DNA of 64,000 nt from Mesorhabditis belari (taxonomy: Eukaryota > Nematoda > Chromadorea > Rhabditida > Rhabditidae): positions 1,172,001 to 1,236,000 of the forward strand of contig CAUEEP010000909.1 of assembly GCA_958450365.1 (NCBI GenBank). Reading direction: 5' to 3'. The position numbers were made by a program, and so were the translations under genes. Positions within the stretch are counted from its first letter, which is position 1; each line of letters opens with the position of its first letter. Under the pieces are notes generated by a model. The model did no database searches, was not told where the DNA came from, and worked only from the letters and a program-made list of their open reading frames with translations. Positions 1-11,732 of the stretch are shown in pieces.

Positions 1-1039
1 ATTTGTATCACGTAAATCTCACCGATGACGGCTTCGTCGGACCACAATATTGGGTTGGACTATAATTATGCGAATAAACAAAAAAAATGATAAGAAGCTT
101 TTTGCTACAGGATAAATTTTGTAACTCTAGGATTCAACCGGTTGGCGATTGCCGGATTGCATTGGTGCTTTCGTTTTGTCGTGCCTATCCGGTGGGGTTT
201 TCAACATGAATGCCTTCATCACATTTAAATTGTTGGTTTTTGAAGCGATGATTGGCTTGAAGTAATCAAAAAACGATTTGTTTTTGAATCTAAATTTCTT
301 GTGTGTACATTCTTCTAGGAGTCATTTCTAAATCAGAGCACTTTTGACATAGCTGACATGATTACAGAAGATTTTTCTTATGTTTAAACTCAAATAAAAT
401 GCTCTCAGACATCGACTCGTCAAACTGTCCGTCTGCTCGCGCACTTCGAGAAACATTCAAATGCAACTCGTGCAGATTTTGGCCACTCAGGTTCCTGTCA
501 CTTTTTGATTTATCAAAAATTTTAGCTTTTCTCGACGCTCATCACCGAAATCATCCCCTTTGTTATTTTGACCGTCGGTGGCTTCTTTGGTGAGTTATAA
601 AATTTTAATGTCACGGTGTTGGATCAGAGAAACATATTGATGTTGTCATTCTTCAGGGCTATCCTTTCTTGGACCATACACCGGTCTAATGGCCAGCATG
701 TTCCCCGTGCTTGATGTCCTCATCATCGTTGGTCTTGTCCGGGCTTTCCGACTACGTGCAATGGAGATCGTCAACATTGTCGTTAAAAAGACACCAGGAC
801 CTTTGTAAGTTTGAGAAAACTTGAGCAAACCAAAAGTGGCATGCCACCATAAAAAAGTAGGCATACCAAAGTTACCAATAGGGTTAACACTACCGAATGA
901 ATTATATTTTAAACGCTTTCTAACATTTGCCAAGTAGAGAGTTCATATTTACAGAAAAGCCTCAATTTTCGCTTTACCATCGGCAACTGTCGGATCGATG
1001 AGAAAGAGCGTCAGCGTTGCAAAGGAAGAACAACAATGA
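1..1039 (+). CDS. Serpentine chemoreceptor (Str/Srd/Srj-like 7TM GPCR), 3' part
   Basis: The last four exons read as about 409-490, 526-589, 657-804 and 955-1039 (stop TGA 1037-1039). They join in phase into the end of a nematode 7TM receptor. The intracellular loop reads KLSVCSRTSRNIQMQL, matching the family's S-x-R-T-x-x-x-Q-x-Q-L pattern. TM6 contains TEIIPFVILTVGG and TM7 contains FPVLDVLIIVGLVRAFR, followed by a basic tail ending in KEEQQ. An upstream exon at about 1-60 reads LYHVNLTDDGFVGPQYWVGL and could be an extracellular loop, but its splice to 409 is unresolved. An AATAAA-like signal lies near 1114. The role would be a chemosensory receptor in the neuronal membrane (family knowledge). 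The assignment to Str rather than a sister class is inference. The gene starts outside the window. Confidence 0.75.
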
Positions 1040-2505
1040 TGTAAAATATCTACTTGAATGCTTCTTAAATATTTACCCAATCAAATGTGTGTTTGTGGAA
1101 TGCGGAATTTTCGAAATAAAATTTATAATTATATAATTATTTAAAAAAACACAACGAAATTCTGAAAGATTGAAGTATAGAAATTGAGAGAGCGTTAAGT
1201 CTGGGACAGAAGCCGTAACGGGTCAACCCCCGCTACGACTTACTTGGCTTTGATAAAATCTCTACACTAGAAAACCCACAATGGTCATCGTATCGTTACC
1301 CAAACATTCGTCGAATCATATTGGGCTTAGCTGACAAATTCGGCAAACTGTCCCATTTGTAGACGATTCCGAAATAGTTTTGACAATTTAACCAGACACA
1401 ATGGAGATTCGCTGTTGGCATTTCAACAAATAGCTCGCCAATATTGTCTACTATTTATTTTTAAATATTACAACTATTTAGAAAAAATTACTTAAAAAAA
1501 TGAGACAATACTTTTAAAAAATGTCTATGTGATGACAAAAGAAAGCTTTTTTAGTCGGAAATAAAGTCTAATGATTCACAAAAAAAGCCGTAAATCCATA
1601 GGAACTAAAACATTGAACACTTTTAAATCAAATCAAATAAGAGCTTTCCTAAAAAGTCAAGTTTTGAATTGGTAGTTATTCTAAAAAACAAAGTTTGTCT
1701 GTCTGTGATTTTCAGAGGAAAGCAATCACGCTGCTTGAGCTGATACATTTGATAAGTAAATTGACCACAAAGAAACCGATAAGTGCCATTGTTTTTCAAT
1801 TAAACATCAACAAATTTCAATCTATTTCTTTTCTTTCCTTGCTGTTCTTTTTCCTTCTTTCAGTTTATCAAAAAAATGTTTCCATTCGCGCCATTTCCGT
1901 TTGCAAAAACCGTATAATCAATTGATAAAGCCACTCAAATTGAATGCTATTACAATTCGAAATGTTACGCATTTTCTTTTCTAAACTTTTTTGATTTAAA
2001 AACTAGAAGACGAAGAACCTTTATCTTATGCCTGATATTGAAGCAGAAGTCCATTCGAGTGAACCCATTTTTCCCAACAGCATTCACATTCTCAAAGACT
2101 CCGATTAATGAATCAGTGAAATCTAGATCTTCATCTATCATCTTCATCTTCAAAAACTAAAAGAAGTTAATGTTTACAGCAAAACTTTCGTTTGTCCTCT
2201 TCATTCAAAATCTCTTTACACTACTAATTTTCTCTCCAAAATGTAATTTTCATTTTTTTGTTTCCGTAATGATCGTGAGCTTTTAAAAGCCAGCTCTTCA
2301 TTAAAAATAACTCAAAACTTCATTAAAAATAGCCCGAATTCCCGCCGAAATTTCTCAATTTACATTTCTTATCTGTGACATTGCTCTTGGCACTTACAGT
2401 TTTAATTGTCCCTTGTATGGACCAATTTTTGATGTTCAGTGATAAACTTTTCTTTCATATTTCTTTTTATTTCTATTGCTTTTCTAACTTCACACATTTC
2501 AGTGA
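1040..2505. other. Intergenic, no gene seen
   Basis: AT-rich sequence between the chemoreceptor stop and the pgam-5 start. Short open frames (for example 1695-1925 and the minus frame 1965-2153) are low in complexity and have no recognisable motif or consistent exon structure. A candidate trans-splice acceptor, CACATTTCAG, ends at 2502 directly before the pgam-5 ATG. Confidence 0.5.
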
Positions 2506-4739
2506 ATGTACCTACTCCGACGAGTCTTGCCGTTAACGGGATTGATCGGTGCCGCTCATTGCTACACAAAAGAGTCTGACTACGGGGAAAAGTTAGTTTT
2601 TCTTTTAAAATTTTTTTAAAAGATTGATTCCATATGATTTCTAGCAAAAACGTTTTCTAAAACTTGACTGTAACATTGGAAAAATCATTCTTTTTAGTCT
2701 TGCCGGCACCCCCTCCCACGAGGTTTTCCCTCGCCAAAAGTGGAACTCCAATTGGGATTTGTGAGTTTTCCTTTCAAAAACCCCAAAGCTCTTCATTAAA
2801 ATGGTTTTCGAACAATATTTTGGCTTTTAGACGAGAACCAGTCACAAACAGCGACACGGAGAATTCAACTAGTGACTTCGAAGAAAAGATTCCGACAAAG
2901 AGACGAAACATCATTCTGATTCGACATGGACAATATGTAATCGACTCAAAGGATCGATGGTTGACTGAACTTGGTTCGGATTTTGTTGTCATGAGAAGAA
3001 AAATTGGCATTGGTCCGATGAAAAGAAATTTGCCTTTAAATCTTAAAATTTGAGTCTTCAAGTTCTTTAAAAAATCAGGTTAAGCTGTAGATTTTCTTGC
3101 TGATTTGCTAAATTCAAGGTTTATTTCAGGGAAAGAGCAAGCCGCCCTTATTGGAGAACGTTTAGCTGCCAGTGGTTTAAAGGTGAAATTCCGTTTGCGA
3201 AAATTTCTTTTAGTGCTCGTTTTCAGTTCACAAAACTGACCATGTCAACGATGAATCGAGCCACCGAAACGGCGAACATCATCCTCACAAAGGTTTGTGT
3301 TCAATTCTATTCGTTTTTTTATTCGTTAGACTTGTCGTGAATGTAAAATATTAGAAAGACTATTGAATGAAACTTTGTCAATTACGAAAACTGTGGTCGA
3401 TAAGGCTTTTGGATATCCCCGAATCTACGGAGAAAGCCTTTTATCGCTATTTTTGCTTTTATTTACTGCAATAAAGTTAAACTCCTGAAAATAAGGCTTT
3501 TCATTTTGCAATTTTCACTTTGCAAGTGTTAAATAGTTGTGATAGTGCCAAGTTCCTTCACTTTGAACAAAGTTTGCACTAATATGGAAAAACTTTGTTG
3601 GTGCGTTGGTGCGTATTCAAGGCATCTACCATTGAACCACAAAGAGACGCGGGCTCACAAGAAATTACAAAGCTCAAAGTATATTTTTTGCAATAACACT
3701 TACCTAAACAAGTTCTCGTTTAGTTGCCCGAAAGCTTGCCACGGTCAAGCGACTCGCTGTTGGAGGAGGGCGCTCCCTATCCACCTGAACCGTCGCATCT
3801 CACATGGAAGCCTGATATGCAAGTGAGATATGAAAACAAGAAAGTAGAACAAAATGATTTTCAAGCATTTCTATCGTGAAGGCTCACGAATCGAGGCCGC
3901 TTTCCGCAAGTACATTCACCGTGCACCGCCCGAACAAGCCGAGAACAGCTATGAGGTGGACTTTAAAAAGAGCATTACGAGACTTGAAAAACGTAAACTA
4001 GCTTTTTGAATAAAAAAACAATTGCAGATCATCGTATGCCACGGGAACGTCATTCGCTATTTTGTCTGCCGGTTGGTTCTTTTCCCTTGGAATAAAAAAT
4101 CGTTACCTATTGAGTCCTATGATCAAACAATCACTAATAATTGAGATACTGAATCCATTTTATTTCTTTCTGGTTTCTCCCAAACTTTCTCTAAAAGCTG
4201 GTGGTTATCGGACATTTGATACACGCCCCGCTCCTTTTGCCATTGGCAATCTAACTTTTAGCTCAAATATCTTGGTGTTGGGCTGTCCAATTTAAATAGT
4301 TTTTGTACCAATCGATAAGAGGAAGACTTGGCGCATCCAATTATACAAAATACCAAATACAAAAACTATTTAAATTTAAATTTAAAACAGCCCAACAGCA
4401 AGATTGCCAAAGGGGGCGGGGCATCAAATGTCCCACAGTCAGAGCTGGTTTACATTATTAAAAAGTTGAATACATGCATCTCCCCAAATTGACTTTTGTA
4501 ACATGTTAAAGTTGTCAAACAGGAAATATTCTGTGAAATATCACTGACAAAATACACCAAAAGCAACTCGGAGACTTCCTAATTTTAGTGCCCTTCAATT
4601 CCCCGTCGAAGGATGGCTTCGATTATCTCTTGCCAATTGTTCGCTCGCTTCGTTGATCGTTTACCCGGATGGCACTGTGGCACTCAATGGTTTTGGAGAT
4701 CTCGGCCATATTCCACATGATAAAATCACTTACAATTGA
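2506..4739 (+). CDS. pgam-5: PGAM5-type mitochondrial Ser/Thr protein phosphatase
   Basis: Nine exons (2506-2591, 2698-2760, 2831-2973, 3130-3182, 3227-3292, 3724-3822, 3866-3955, 4028-4071, 4589-4739) join in phase to give 264 aa, close to the roughly 285 aa of known PGAM5 proteins. The N-terminus MYLLRRVLPLTGLIGAAHCY fits the membrane/mitochondrial anchor. The linker has NSNWD-REP. The histidine-phosphatase core has RNIILIRHGQY (catalytic His), TMNRATETA, SHLTWKPDM, GSRIEAAFRKYIHR and the second catalytic His in IVCHGNVIRYFVC. It ends ALQFPVEGWLRLSLANCS ... GFGDLGHIPHDKIT, as in PGAM5. PGAM5 is known as a phosphatase of outer or inner mitochondrial membranes acting on ASK1 and mitophagy substrates. 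The start follows an isolated acceptor, suggesting SL trans-splicing. The 517-nt penultimate intron carries a palindromic MITE. Confidence 0.93.
4203..4432. mobile_element. Palindromic MITE, family M1, in pgam-5 intron
   Basis: An inverted repeat. The left arm starts GTTATCGGACATTTGATAC and includes GCCATTGGCAATCTAAC and AAATATCTTGGTGTTGGGCT. The right arm carries the complements and ends GGCATCAAATGTCCC. Relatives sit at 15950-16190, 19672-19893, 31297-31620 and 34968-35187. It has no coding capacity and is probably a foldback or MITE element. Confidence 0.75.
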
Positions 4740-5096
4740 ATGTTTTCTTTCGTTCTTCTGCTATTAATAACATGATACTGGTATAAATCATTCCGTCTGC
4801 TAATCTGTCAATTCCATCATAAAATTAATCGTCATAACACTAAACACTACAAGCTTTTCAAACAAGTTGTCCTCATTTTCTATCAATAATTTTTCTAAAT
4901 CTAGTAGAAAATAATGAAATTGAGCTTATTTGCTTGATTTTTGAGAAATTGAGCTTGGAACAGGTAATCAATACTTATGTTCCAATCCAACAGAAGGGCG
5001 ATGGAGTGTTTTTCATCGCTTTTCGAATCAAACAACCTCATTTGGGTAGAGGGAAATAGAAAATTCGTAAAAGAAAAAAATATAAAAATAAAAATA
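4740..5096. other. Intergenic, part of duplicated flank
   Basis: No gene seen. The stretch around 4980-5060 recurs inverted at about 43775-43850, next to the minus-strand RING gene. The duplicated segment therefore extends upstream of the RING genes. Confidence 0.45.
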
Positions 5097-5780
5097 TGTT
5101 ATATTGTTAATTTGATACCCAAGCGCGCAGAAACAAACGTACTGGTGTCGAGATTTGAGCGTTTATTTGAGAGTAAACTTGAGATTTGACGTTTATTTGA
5201 GAGTAAACGGGGTGGCGTATGGTTTTGCACCGGGTGAATTTTCGTTTTTTGGCTGTTCCATTTTCCCTATTCATGCTATGTCGACGATTTTTGGGGTTTT
5301 TGACGATTTTTGGGGTTATTTTTGGTCCTGAAACTAACTACGTTTTCAATTTTTTTGTCACTGGCACGGGAGCCGCAGAAAATTGAAATTTAGGGGGTGG
5401 CGTATGGTTTTGCACCGCACTGTAGGAGTGTCACGTAGTCTAAGTTTACTCTCAAATAAACGCTCATATCTCGACACCAGTACGTTTGTTCCTGCGCGCT
5501 TGGGTATCAAATTAAATTAGAGAGGATGGGTGATTTTTTTGCAAGACAAAAGTGACAAAAAAAACTGATTTTTCATAATTTTTCAATCATTTTGTTCTAA
5601 GCGCTGGTTAATGCTAAAAATATATCTTATATTGTTAATTTGATACCCAAGCGCGCAGAAACAAATGTACTGGTGTCGAGATCTGAGCGTTTGTTTGAGA
5701 GTAAACTTAGACTACGCGACGCTCCTATAGGGGGTTCTTCTATTAGAGCTTTTACGGTATCTGCTCTCTGAATATCTTAT
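5097..5780. mobile_element. Palindromic repeat element, family M2 (one complete palindrome plus a third arm)
   Basis: The arm at 5097-5178 (GATACCCAAGCGCGCAGAAA, then TTGAGCGTTTATTTGAGAG) is repeated in reverse complement at about 5434-5517, and again in direct orientation at about 5628-5720, followed by GACGCTCCTATAGGGGGTTC. Inside the palindrome GTGGCGTATGGTTTTGCACC occurs twice (about 5210 and 5397). Related single arms lie at 22680-22860 and inverted at 43320-43480, each upstream of a RING gene. No ORF. Confidence 0.7.
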
Positions 5781-5935
5781 GTAAAAAAAAAAAAAAAAAA
5801 AAAAAAAGGGGAATTTAAAGAGTTTAAAAAAAATTTTAAAAAAACATATTTTTTTTTTTTTAAAAAAAAAATTTTTCGCCCCAACACCTAAAAAAAAATT
5901 AAAAAAGGGGTGAAAAAAAAAAAAATTTTTTTATT
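5781..5935. other. Homopolymer-rich block, probable assembly fault
   Basis: Runs of more than 20 A, then mixtures of long A and T runs with short G or C runs (GGGG, CCCC). In the parallel copy upstream of the gene at 23141 the corresponding position holds ordinary sequence that includes ACTTTAATCTCAACATATTC. A local consensus failure in a collapsed or low-coverage repeat explains this better than biology. Confidence 0.65.
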
Positions 5936-6015
5936 TATTTCACACACAAACTCTCAATTGAATTTCTTTCTTGCGTTCATTTTTTCTTGTTGATTGTTCA
6001 ATGATTCTTTAGGAA

Positions 6016-7605
6016 ATGAATGTGTTTGAATCGCTCAACTGCATTGTCTGCAAGCAACCGTATAGGTTTTAGCTTTTCAGTTATGGATTTCGAAAAAATC
6101 TAGATTTTAAAGCGTAAATAAGTGGGTTTTTGTTTTATTTGCCAATCTTTCAGTTGCTCGAGTTGCTAATCAACCTCGATCTCCATTTCCGTTGCGCTGT
6201 GGATTGGCCATGTGCTATGAGTGTTTCGTGATAGAGGGTAATACGGGCCAGAAAGAAAGAAAACACCAATGTGGAACGAACTGTATCGGTTTCGACAACG
6301 GAAACTTTGCCTACTTTTTGATTGGTGAGTTTTATTCTGATTTTTGTTTTGAGTAAAAGCTGATTAATCAATCGAATTGTTTTACACGTTTTGTCACAAG
6401 AAAACGCTTTGATCTTTACTCCAAAGGGATATTTGCTTGTGGAGGTTGCATTTGGGATTTACAAATCATAGCCTCTTTTAGCCTTTCAAAATTCCGGAAT
6501 GTCCAATTTGTCATGGTGAATGTAGGTTTGATGACTTGCTTTAAAATATCTCGATTTAGATTCCAATGAACTTGAGGCAAAGAAATCGTTTGTTCTTTGT
6601 TGTGGGCATATCATTTGCACGGAATGCTGTTTGAAGACACGTCAGAAGTTACAGAAGTTACAGAAGTTATCAGTCAAATGAATATCGAATCACTTGTCCA
6701 ACTTGTCGAACGAATACGTACACTGTTGTCAACAAAGAGAAAGATCAATTTCATGGTAGATGAATTCTTTTTCCATTCACGATTACAATTTCTTTTTCGA
6801 CTTTCTAAATGAGCTGCCCGAAATGACTCAACAAATGGAAATAATTGAGGCAGCTTTAATGAATGCTAAGGATGCACGTAGCTGCAACGAATGCCACAAA
6901 AAGGTATGCCTACTTAAATTGATTTCTATTGTATTTTAGAATATTGTCGACGAAATGTTTCATTGCACTAAATGTGGTTTTGAAGTAAGCTATTGTTAAT
7001 ATTGATTAAGCTCTTTTTTTTATAGATTTGTGGCGCTTGTGCTTACAAAAAACATCGTTCGCATGAAGCCATTCCTCTATTGGAAAAACAGGTATCTTTT
7101 GCATCTTGTTATTAGTTTTGTTAGTTTAGAATTGAAAGGCGTACCATATTAATTTCATGTGTTTAGGCTAACCAAATGTTGATGGAACTTCAAGAAGAGT
7201 CAAGAAATGTCATCAAAACGTACAAGGATTTGGTTCCTGAACTACACAAGGGACTTCTCGAGGGCATTGACATCTTTGAAACGGCATTTTTATCAAATAA
7301 AACCAATTGAAGTCGATATTTCTTTAGGAATTGCTTTCGGAAGAGGACACTCTCAAGGACGCATCAACTTTTGCCGATTTACAGGAGAAACACGAGTCAT
7401 TCACGTAAGTTTTCAGATTTCGAAACGAAACATTTATTGTTTAGAAAAATTAAGTCCAAATTTGAGTCATCTGCTGAGAATTACTTGCCTCATTTGCGCA
7501 AATTCGATGGTGAAGTCAAGGTGAGTTGATTGGGGTTTTAAAGAGAATTTAATTTAATTTGTTGAGCAATTGATTCAAAGCCTCAACGAGACCCCTGATG
7601 TCTAG
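6016..7605 (+). pseudogene. RING/B-box (TRIM-like) protein copy A, probably inactivated
   Basis: This has the same twelve-exon layout as copies B-D: an N-terminal CxxC cluster (CIVCKQP), a C3HC4 RING (CPIC, CCGHIICTEC, CPTC), a B-box-like C2-C-C-H2 motif (CNECHKK, FHCTKCGFEICGACAYKKHRSH), then helical coil. It carries lesions the others lack. The exon 1 donor (6062) is AT where B and C have GT. The exon 3 acceptor is AC where C and D have AG (TTTTACAC). The exon 6 acceptor is CG instead of AG (CTTTTTCGAC). The RING exon also has a one-base frame change inside GTTACAGAA repeats (about 6649-6680), giving a stop before CPTC. Three lost splice sites plus a frameshift argue for a pseudogene, although local sequence error cannot be excluded because 5781-5935 nearby is poor. 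Confidence 0.72.
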
Positions 7606-8494
7606 GAAATCCGAATGCAAGATTATATGGAAAACTTCTAATTTTGTAATCCGTTTCGTACAATTCTTTTGATTAACAACTCCCTCATTCTAGACTTTGA
7701 ATTTTTCATTTTTAACTTTAATCTTGGCATTTTTTGTTGTATTTTTGATCAACTTCCAGGGATTTCCAGCTTTTGCCTCATAAATCCCCTCGTTTCCCCA
7801 CTCAATTTTTTTATTGAAAATTTATGTGAAGATTAGCATAGTTCTTTCGCATTTCCCCTAAAATAGCGATCAGATCCTTTAAATTTTAAATTTATTGAAA
7901 AAAATAAAAAAAGTTGTTGAATCTGATGAAAAGGTGAAATCTGATTGTTCTCCATCTCTGAGACCCTAGCTACATTTAAAAATATATAAATTCACACGAA
8001 TAATGTGGTACAAACAATACACAAGCACTGCCCCTAGCACCACCGAGTTACCAAGTTTCCAAGTTTACCACCGAGTTTCAAAGTTCGACCTAGTCTATTT
8101 TGTAGCAAATTTTTTGTTGATTCCGAATATCGAGATCATTTGTGAGTAATGGGTTCAGATTTTCGATTTAAATCCGCTTGAAGTTTGTTTGTGAAGAAGA
8201 AACAGTTTTTGCGTTTGCGCTAATTATCTGACTGCGCGAGTATCAAGCTCTGCGTTTGCGCTCACCGAAGCTCTTAGCCAGTCGGCCATGGCGGAGACTT
8301 TCACTCTCTCATTAAAGGTGATTTAAAAAGACTCGTGAAGCGAAATCTTGAGAGCAAACAGACAAACAAACATTTACCAACATAAATATCAAATCTTCTC
8401 CCGAAAGTAGTTACTTTTAGTAGTTGTAAAGTTTTCTTCATGCGTGTCACCACTTCGGTGGCTTCGACATCAAAATGTCCAACTGATGGGAAAT
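7606..8494 (+). pseudogene. NHR gene fragment 0 (exon 2 of the DNA-binding domain and its intron)
   Basis: The sequence from about 7660 parallels the intron upstream of the second DBD exon in the NHR genes at 11733 and 26104, but the first exon is deleted. The exon 2 remnant at 8421-8494 still encodes the P-box-like SCKVFFM and KCPTDGK, then breaks abruptly into the leader of RING copy B. This is the right edge of a truncated duplication unit and cannot make a receptor. Confidence 0.7.
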
Positions 8495-8596
8495 TCTCTT
8501 ACCACCCTCAACACACAAACTCTCAATTCGATTTCTTTCTTGCGTGATTTTCTTTTTGTTGATTGTTCAATGATTCTAATGCTTTCTTTTTAGGAA

Positions 8597-10238
8597 ATGA
8601 GAGTGTTTGAATCGCTCAACTGCATTGTCTGCAAGCAACCGTGTAGGTTTTAGCTTTTCAGTTATGGATTTCGAAATAATCTAGATTTTAAAGCGTAAAC
8701 AAGTGGGTTTTTGTTTGATTTGCCAATCTTTTAGATGCTCGAGTTGTTAATCAACCTCGATCTCCACGTCAGCTGAGTTGTGGATTGGCCATGTGCAACG
8801 AATGTTTCGTGGAAGAGGAAGAAATGGACGAAGAAGAAAGAAAGCATCAATGTGAACTTGGTTATTGCTTCGATAACCGCAACTTTGCCTATTTTTTGAT
8901 TGGTTGGTGAATTTTCTTATGAATTTTGTTGAAACTAAAAACGAGATCAATGAATGGTATTCTTTCAGACGCTTTGTCACAAGAGGAAGCTCTGCTCTTT
9001 ACTCCAATGGGATATTTGCTTATGAAGGTTGGATTTGGGATTTACAAATCATAGTGATTCTTTTAGCCTTTCAAAATTCCGGAATGTCCAATTTGTCATG
9101 ATGAATGTAAGTTTGATGACTTGCTACATTTCTTTTTGCTTCAGATTCGGATCAAATTGATGAGAAGAAATCGTTTGCTCTTCAATGTGGGCATATCATT
9201 TGCACAGAATGCTGTTTGAAGAAAGCTGTTATTCCAAGAAGTTATAAGAAAACTGTTATTGCAAGAAGTTATAAGGAAACAACATGTCCAACTTGTCGCA
9301 TTGTTACGTCCACTCAGCTCAACAAACAGAAAGACCGATTTCATGGTAGATGAATTCTCTTACATTCACTAATTCTTCTTTAGATTTTTTAAATGAACTA
9401 CCCGAAATGACTCAACAAATGGAAACAATTGAGGCAGCTTTGATGAATGCTAAGGATGCACGTAGCTGCAACGAATGCCACGAAAAGGTATCACTTCTTA
9501 AATTTATTTCTATGAAGATATATTTTAGGATACTATCGACAAGATGTTTTACTGTAGCGCATGTAGCCTTGAAGTGAGTGATTGTTAGCATTGAAAAATA
9601 CTTTTTAATCTACAGATTTGTGCTATTTGTGCTTACAAAAAACATCGTTCGCATGAAGCCATTCCTCTATTGGAAAAACAGGTATCTTTTGCATCTTGTT
9701 ATTAGTTTTGTTAGTTTAGAATTGAAAGGCGTACCATATTAATTTCATGTGTTTAGGCTAACCAAATGTTGATGGAACTTCAAGAAGAGTCAAGAAATGT
9801 CATCAAAACGTACAAGGATTTGGTTCCTGAACTACACAAGGGACTTCTCGAGGGCATTGACATCTTTGAAACGGCATTTTTATCAAATAAAACCATTGAA
9901 GTCGATATTTCTTTAGGAATTGCTTTCGGAAGAGGACACTCTCAAGGACGCATCAACTTTTGCCGATTTACGGGAGAAAAATGAAACATTCACGTAAGTT
10001 TTAACATTTTAAAACAACACATTTGTTCTTTAGAAAGATCAAGTCCAATTTTGAGTCATCCGCTGAGAATTACTTGCCTCATTTGCGCAGATTCGATGCT
10101 GAAGTCAAGGTGAGTTGATAGGGGTTTAAAAAGGATTTAATTTAATTTGTTTAGCAATTGAATCAAGCCCTCAAGGAAATCCGAATACAAGCTTATATGG
10201 AAAACTTCTATAATTCTTTGGATCTGTTTTGCGAATAA
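8597..10238 (+). CDS. RING/B-box (TRIM-like) protein copy B
   Basis: Exons 8597-8642, 8735-8902, 8969-9027, 9067-9106, 9145-9345, 9384-9487, 9529-9573, 9616-9681, 9757-9873, 9917-9993, 10034-10109 and 10155-10238 join in phase into 360 aa. In order: an N-terminal zinc-binding-like cluster (CIVC near residue 9, then CGLAMCNEC, HQC), a C3HC4 RING (CPIC ... LQCGHIICTEC ... CPTC), a B-box-like motif (CNECHEK ... FYCSACSLEICAICAYKKHRSH), and a helical tail beginning ANQMLMELQEESRN. RING plus B-box suggests an E3 ubiquitin ligase of the TRIM type (inference from family). ATG 8597 lies 3 nt after a TTTTTAG acceptor, suggesting trans-splicing. Intron 9 begins GC, not GT. The RING loop holds a nine-residue tandem repeat (VIPRSYKK/VIARSYKE) absent from the other copies. 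Confidence 0.85.
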
Positions 10239-10928
10239 AGTGCCGAATAAAGCATATTTGTTGAGGCAGCTTTCCATCTCAACCATAAATCTCCATTCAA
10301 AATGTTCGAATTTCAGCGTAGAGTCAACTATTCTTCCTAAAATCCGAGTTTAGCTGATGGCAATAATCTTACTGATCCTTATCATTGGAACCCGTCAGCT
10401 GTCAACTATTTGCAAAGGATCACAATGCAATTAATCGTATCTAAGCAACTCCGAATTTCAGTTCATCACTCCACATTTTAATCCGGAAGCTAGTCGGGTT
10501 TCTGTACAAGAAAGCCATTGCAACCATGGGTCGCTCAATTTTTGCGTAGGTCGGCGTCGTCTTCACCGCTTCGCCCTACAAAGAGATTTGCGTTGAGAGC
10601 TTTTTAGAATGTCAGGTAGGGTTTTGTGGTCAAAAACTATTGATATGACAAGCCACAGGCTGTAGAAGACATTTGTTTTAGAATTACTTCGATACATCGA
10701 TCTCAAAAGATTTCTCGCAAGAGCCACGTCTTCTCGTGTTCCGAAATAGACCCATAATCTGCGTGGGTATCGCTTTCGCGGCCCCATTTTTCTCGGTGGC
10801 TATTCTAACGTTTCTATTCTTAAATCACCTCATTATAAAAGCTCGCAAAAATCCTGTCCAAAATAAATCTGTGTCGAAGAAAGTGATCGAGATGCAGAAC
10901 TACTTCTCGTTGATTTATTTTCTCCAGG
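10239..10928 (+). pseudogene. Srh-like chemoreceptor remnant, copy 1
   Basis: A good exon at about 10680-10928 encodes a single long transmembrane segment (CVGIAFAAPFFSVAILTFLF) followed by VSKKVIEMQNYFSLIYFLQ. The S-K-K-x-x-x-x-Q-x-x-F pattern marks the third intracellular loop of Srh/Str chemoreceptors. Upstream, about 10450-10617 encodes a possible partial exon (VVFTASPYKEIC) with an in-frame TAG. No N-terminal or TM7 exon was found, so this is a fragment carried along in the duplication. Copies: about 25200-25302 and, inverted, about 40840-41290. Confidence 0.6.
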
Positions 10929-11732
10929 TTTCTTTTTCAAACACCGATTCAAATTTCGAAAGTTGGGAGGCTAGACAAAGCTGACTTTCACATTTTTGGC
11001 TAGAAATTAATGATTAGTGAGACTCAATCACTTTTGATTTAGCAGGTGTTAAACACATTGATTGGACTGTAACAGTGATGGAAAAAAGTATTGGCCAATG
11101 TTTGCTCATTTTTCTTTCATTAGATCGCCCTCAAAACTGGGTATGTAATTGAGTATTATCTTTCACTTCACTTATAATAATAACCTTTACATTCCATGAT
11201 ATCAGTCTGTTGAACCAGTTCCAGTTCATCACCAAATATGTGCAAGAAATATTGACAAGACGCTTCGATTTAAAAAATAAAACTTGACTTGAAGAGTTTT
11301 TTGATTCCAATTTCAACACATCTAAAGTTATACCTCATTATAAGGAAAGTTTTTACCGAGAAAACTCATCTCTATTTCTAGAAACAAATCAATTCTTTCT
11401 CTCCTCAGTTTCTTCTTTTCTTTTCTGGTCTATTTTGTGATTTCTCTCCCTCCACCCAAGTTCTTTTCTCTGCTTTTCTCTACCTTTGAAAAACTTTTTG
11501 TTCTCTGATACTTAGTGGGGATTTTCGATTGGAAAAGAACACAATTTTCATTTCATATAATTTCCATTTCGTACAATCCTTTTGATTAACAACTCTCTCA
11601 TTCTAGATTTTGAATTTTTCAGTTTTCACTTTAATCTTGGCATTTTCTGTTGTATTTGTTTATAATTTTTGAAATTGAAACATTTGAAAATATATTTTAT
11701 TTTAAAACATTAAAACATTTTAGTTACAAAAA
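10929..11732. other. Spacer between chemoreceptor remnant and NHR gene
   Basis: No coding signal. A pyrimidine-rich tract (about 11395-11500, TTCTTTTCTGG and TTTCTCTCCCTCCACCC) and the run up to AGTTACAAAAAATGG before the NHR start are conserved in unit 2 (25380-26103), consistent with the NHR promoter and 5' region. An acceptor-like ACATTTTAG ends at about 11722, 10 nt upstream of the NHR ATG. Confidence 0.4.

Noticed and set aside
7207..7524. ORF resembling a 105-aa protein (also 24347-24583, 41853-41536)
   Set aside because: Reads through introns of the RING genes in the wrong frame. The spliced frame gives conserved ELLSEEDTLKD instead.
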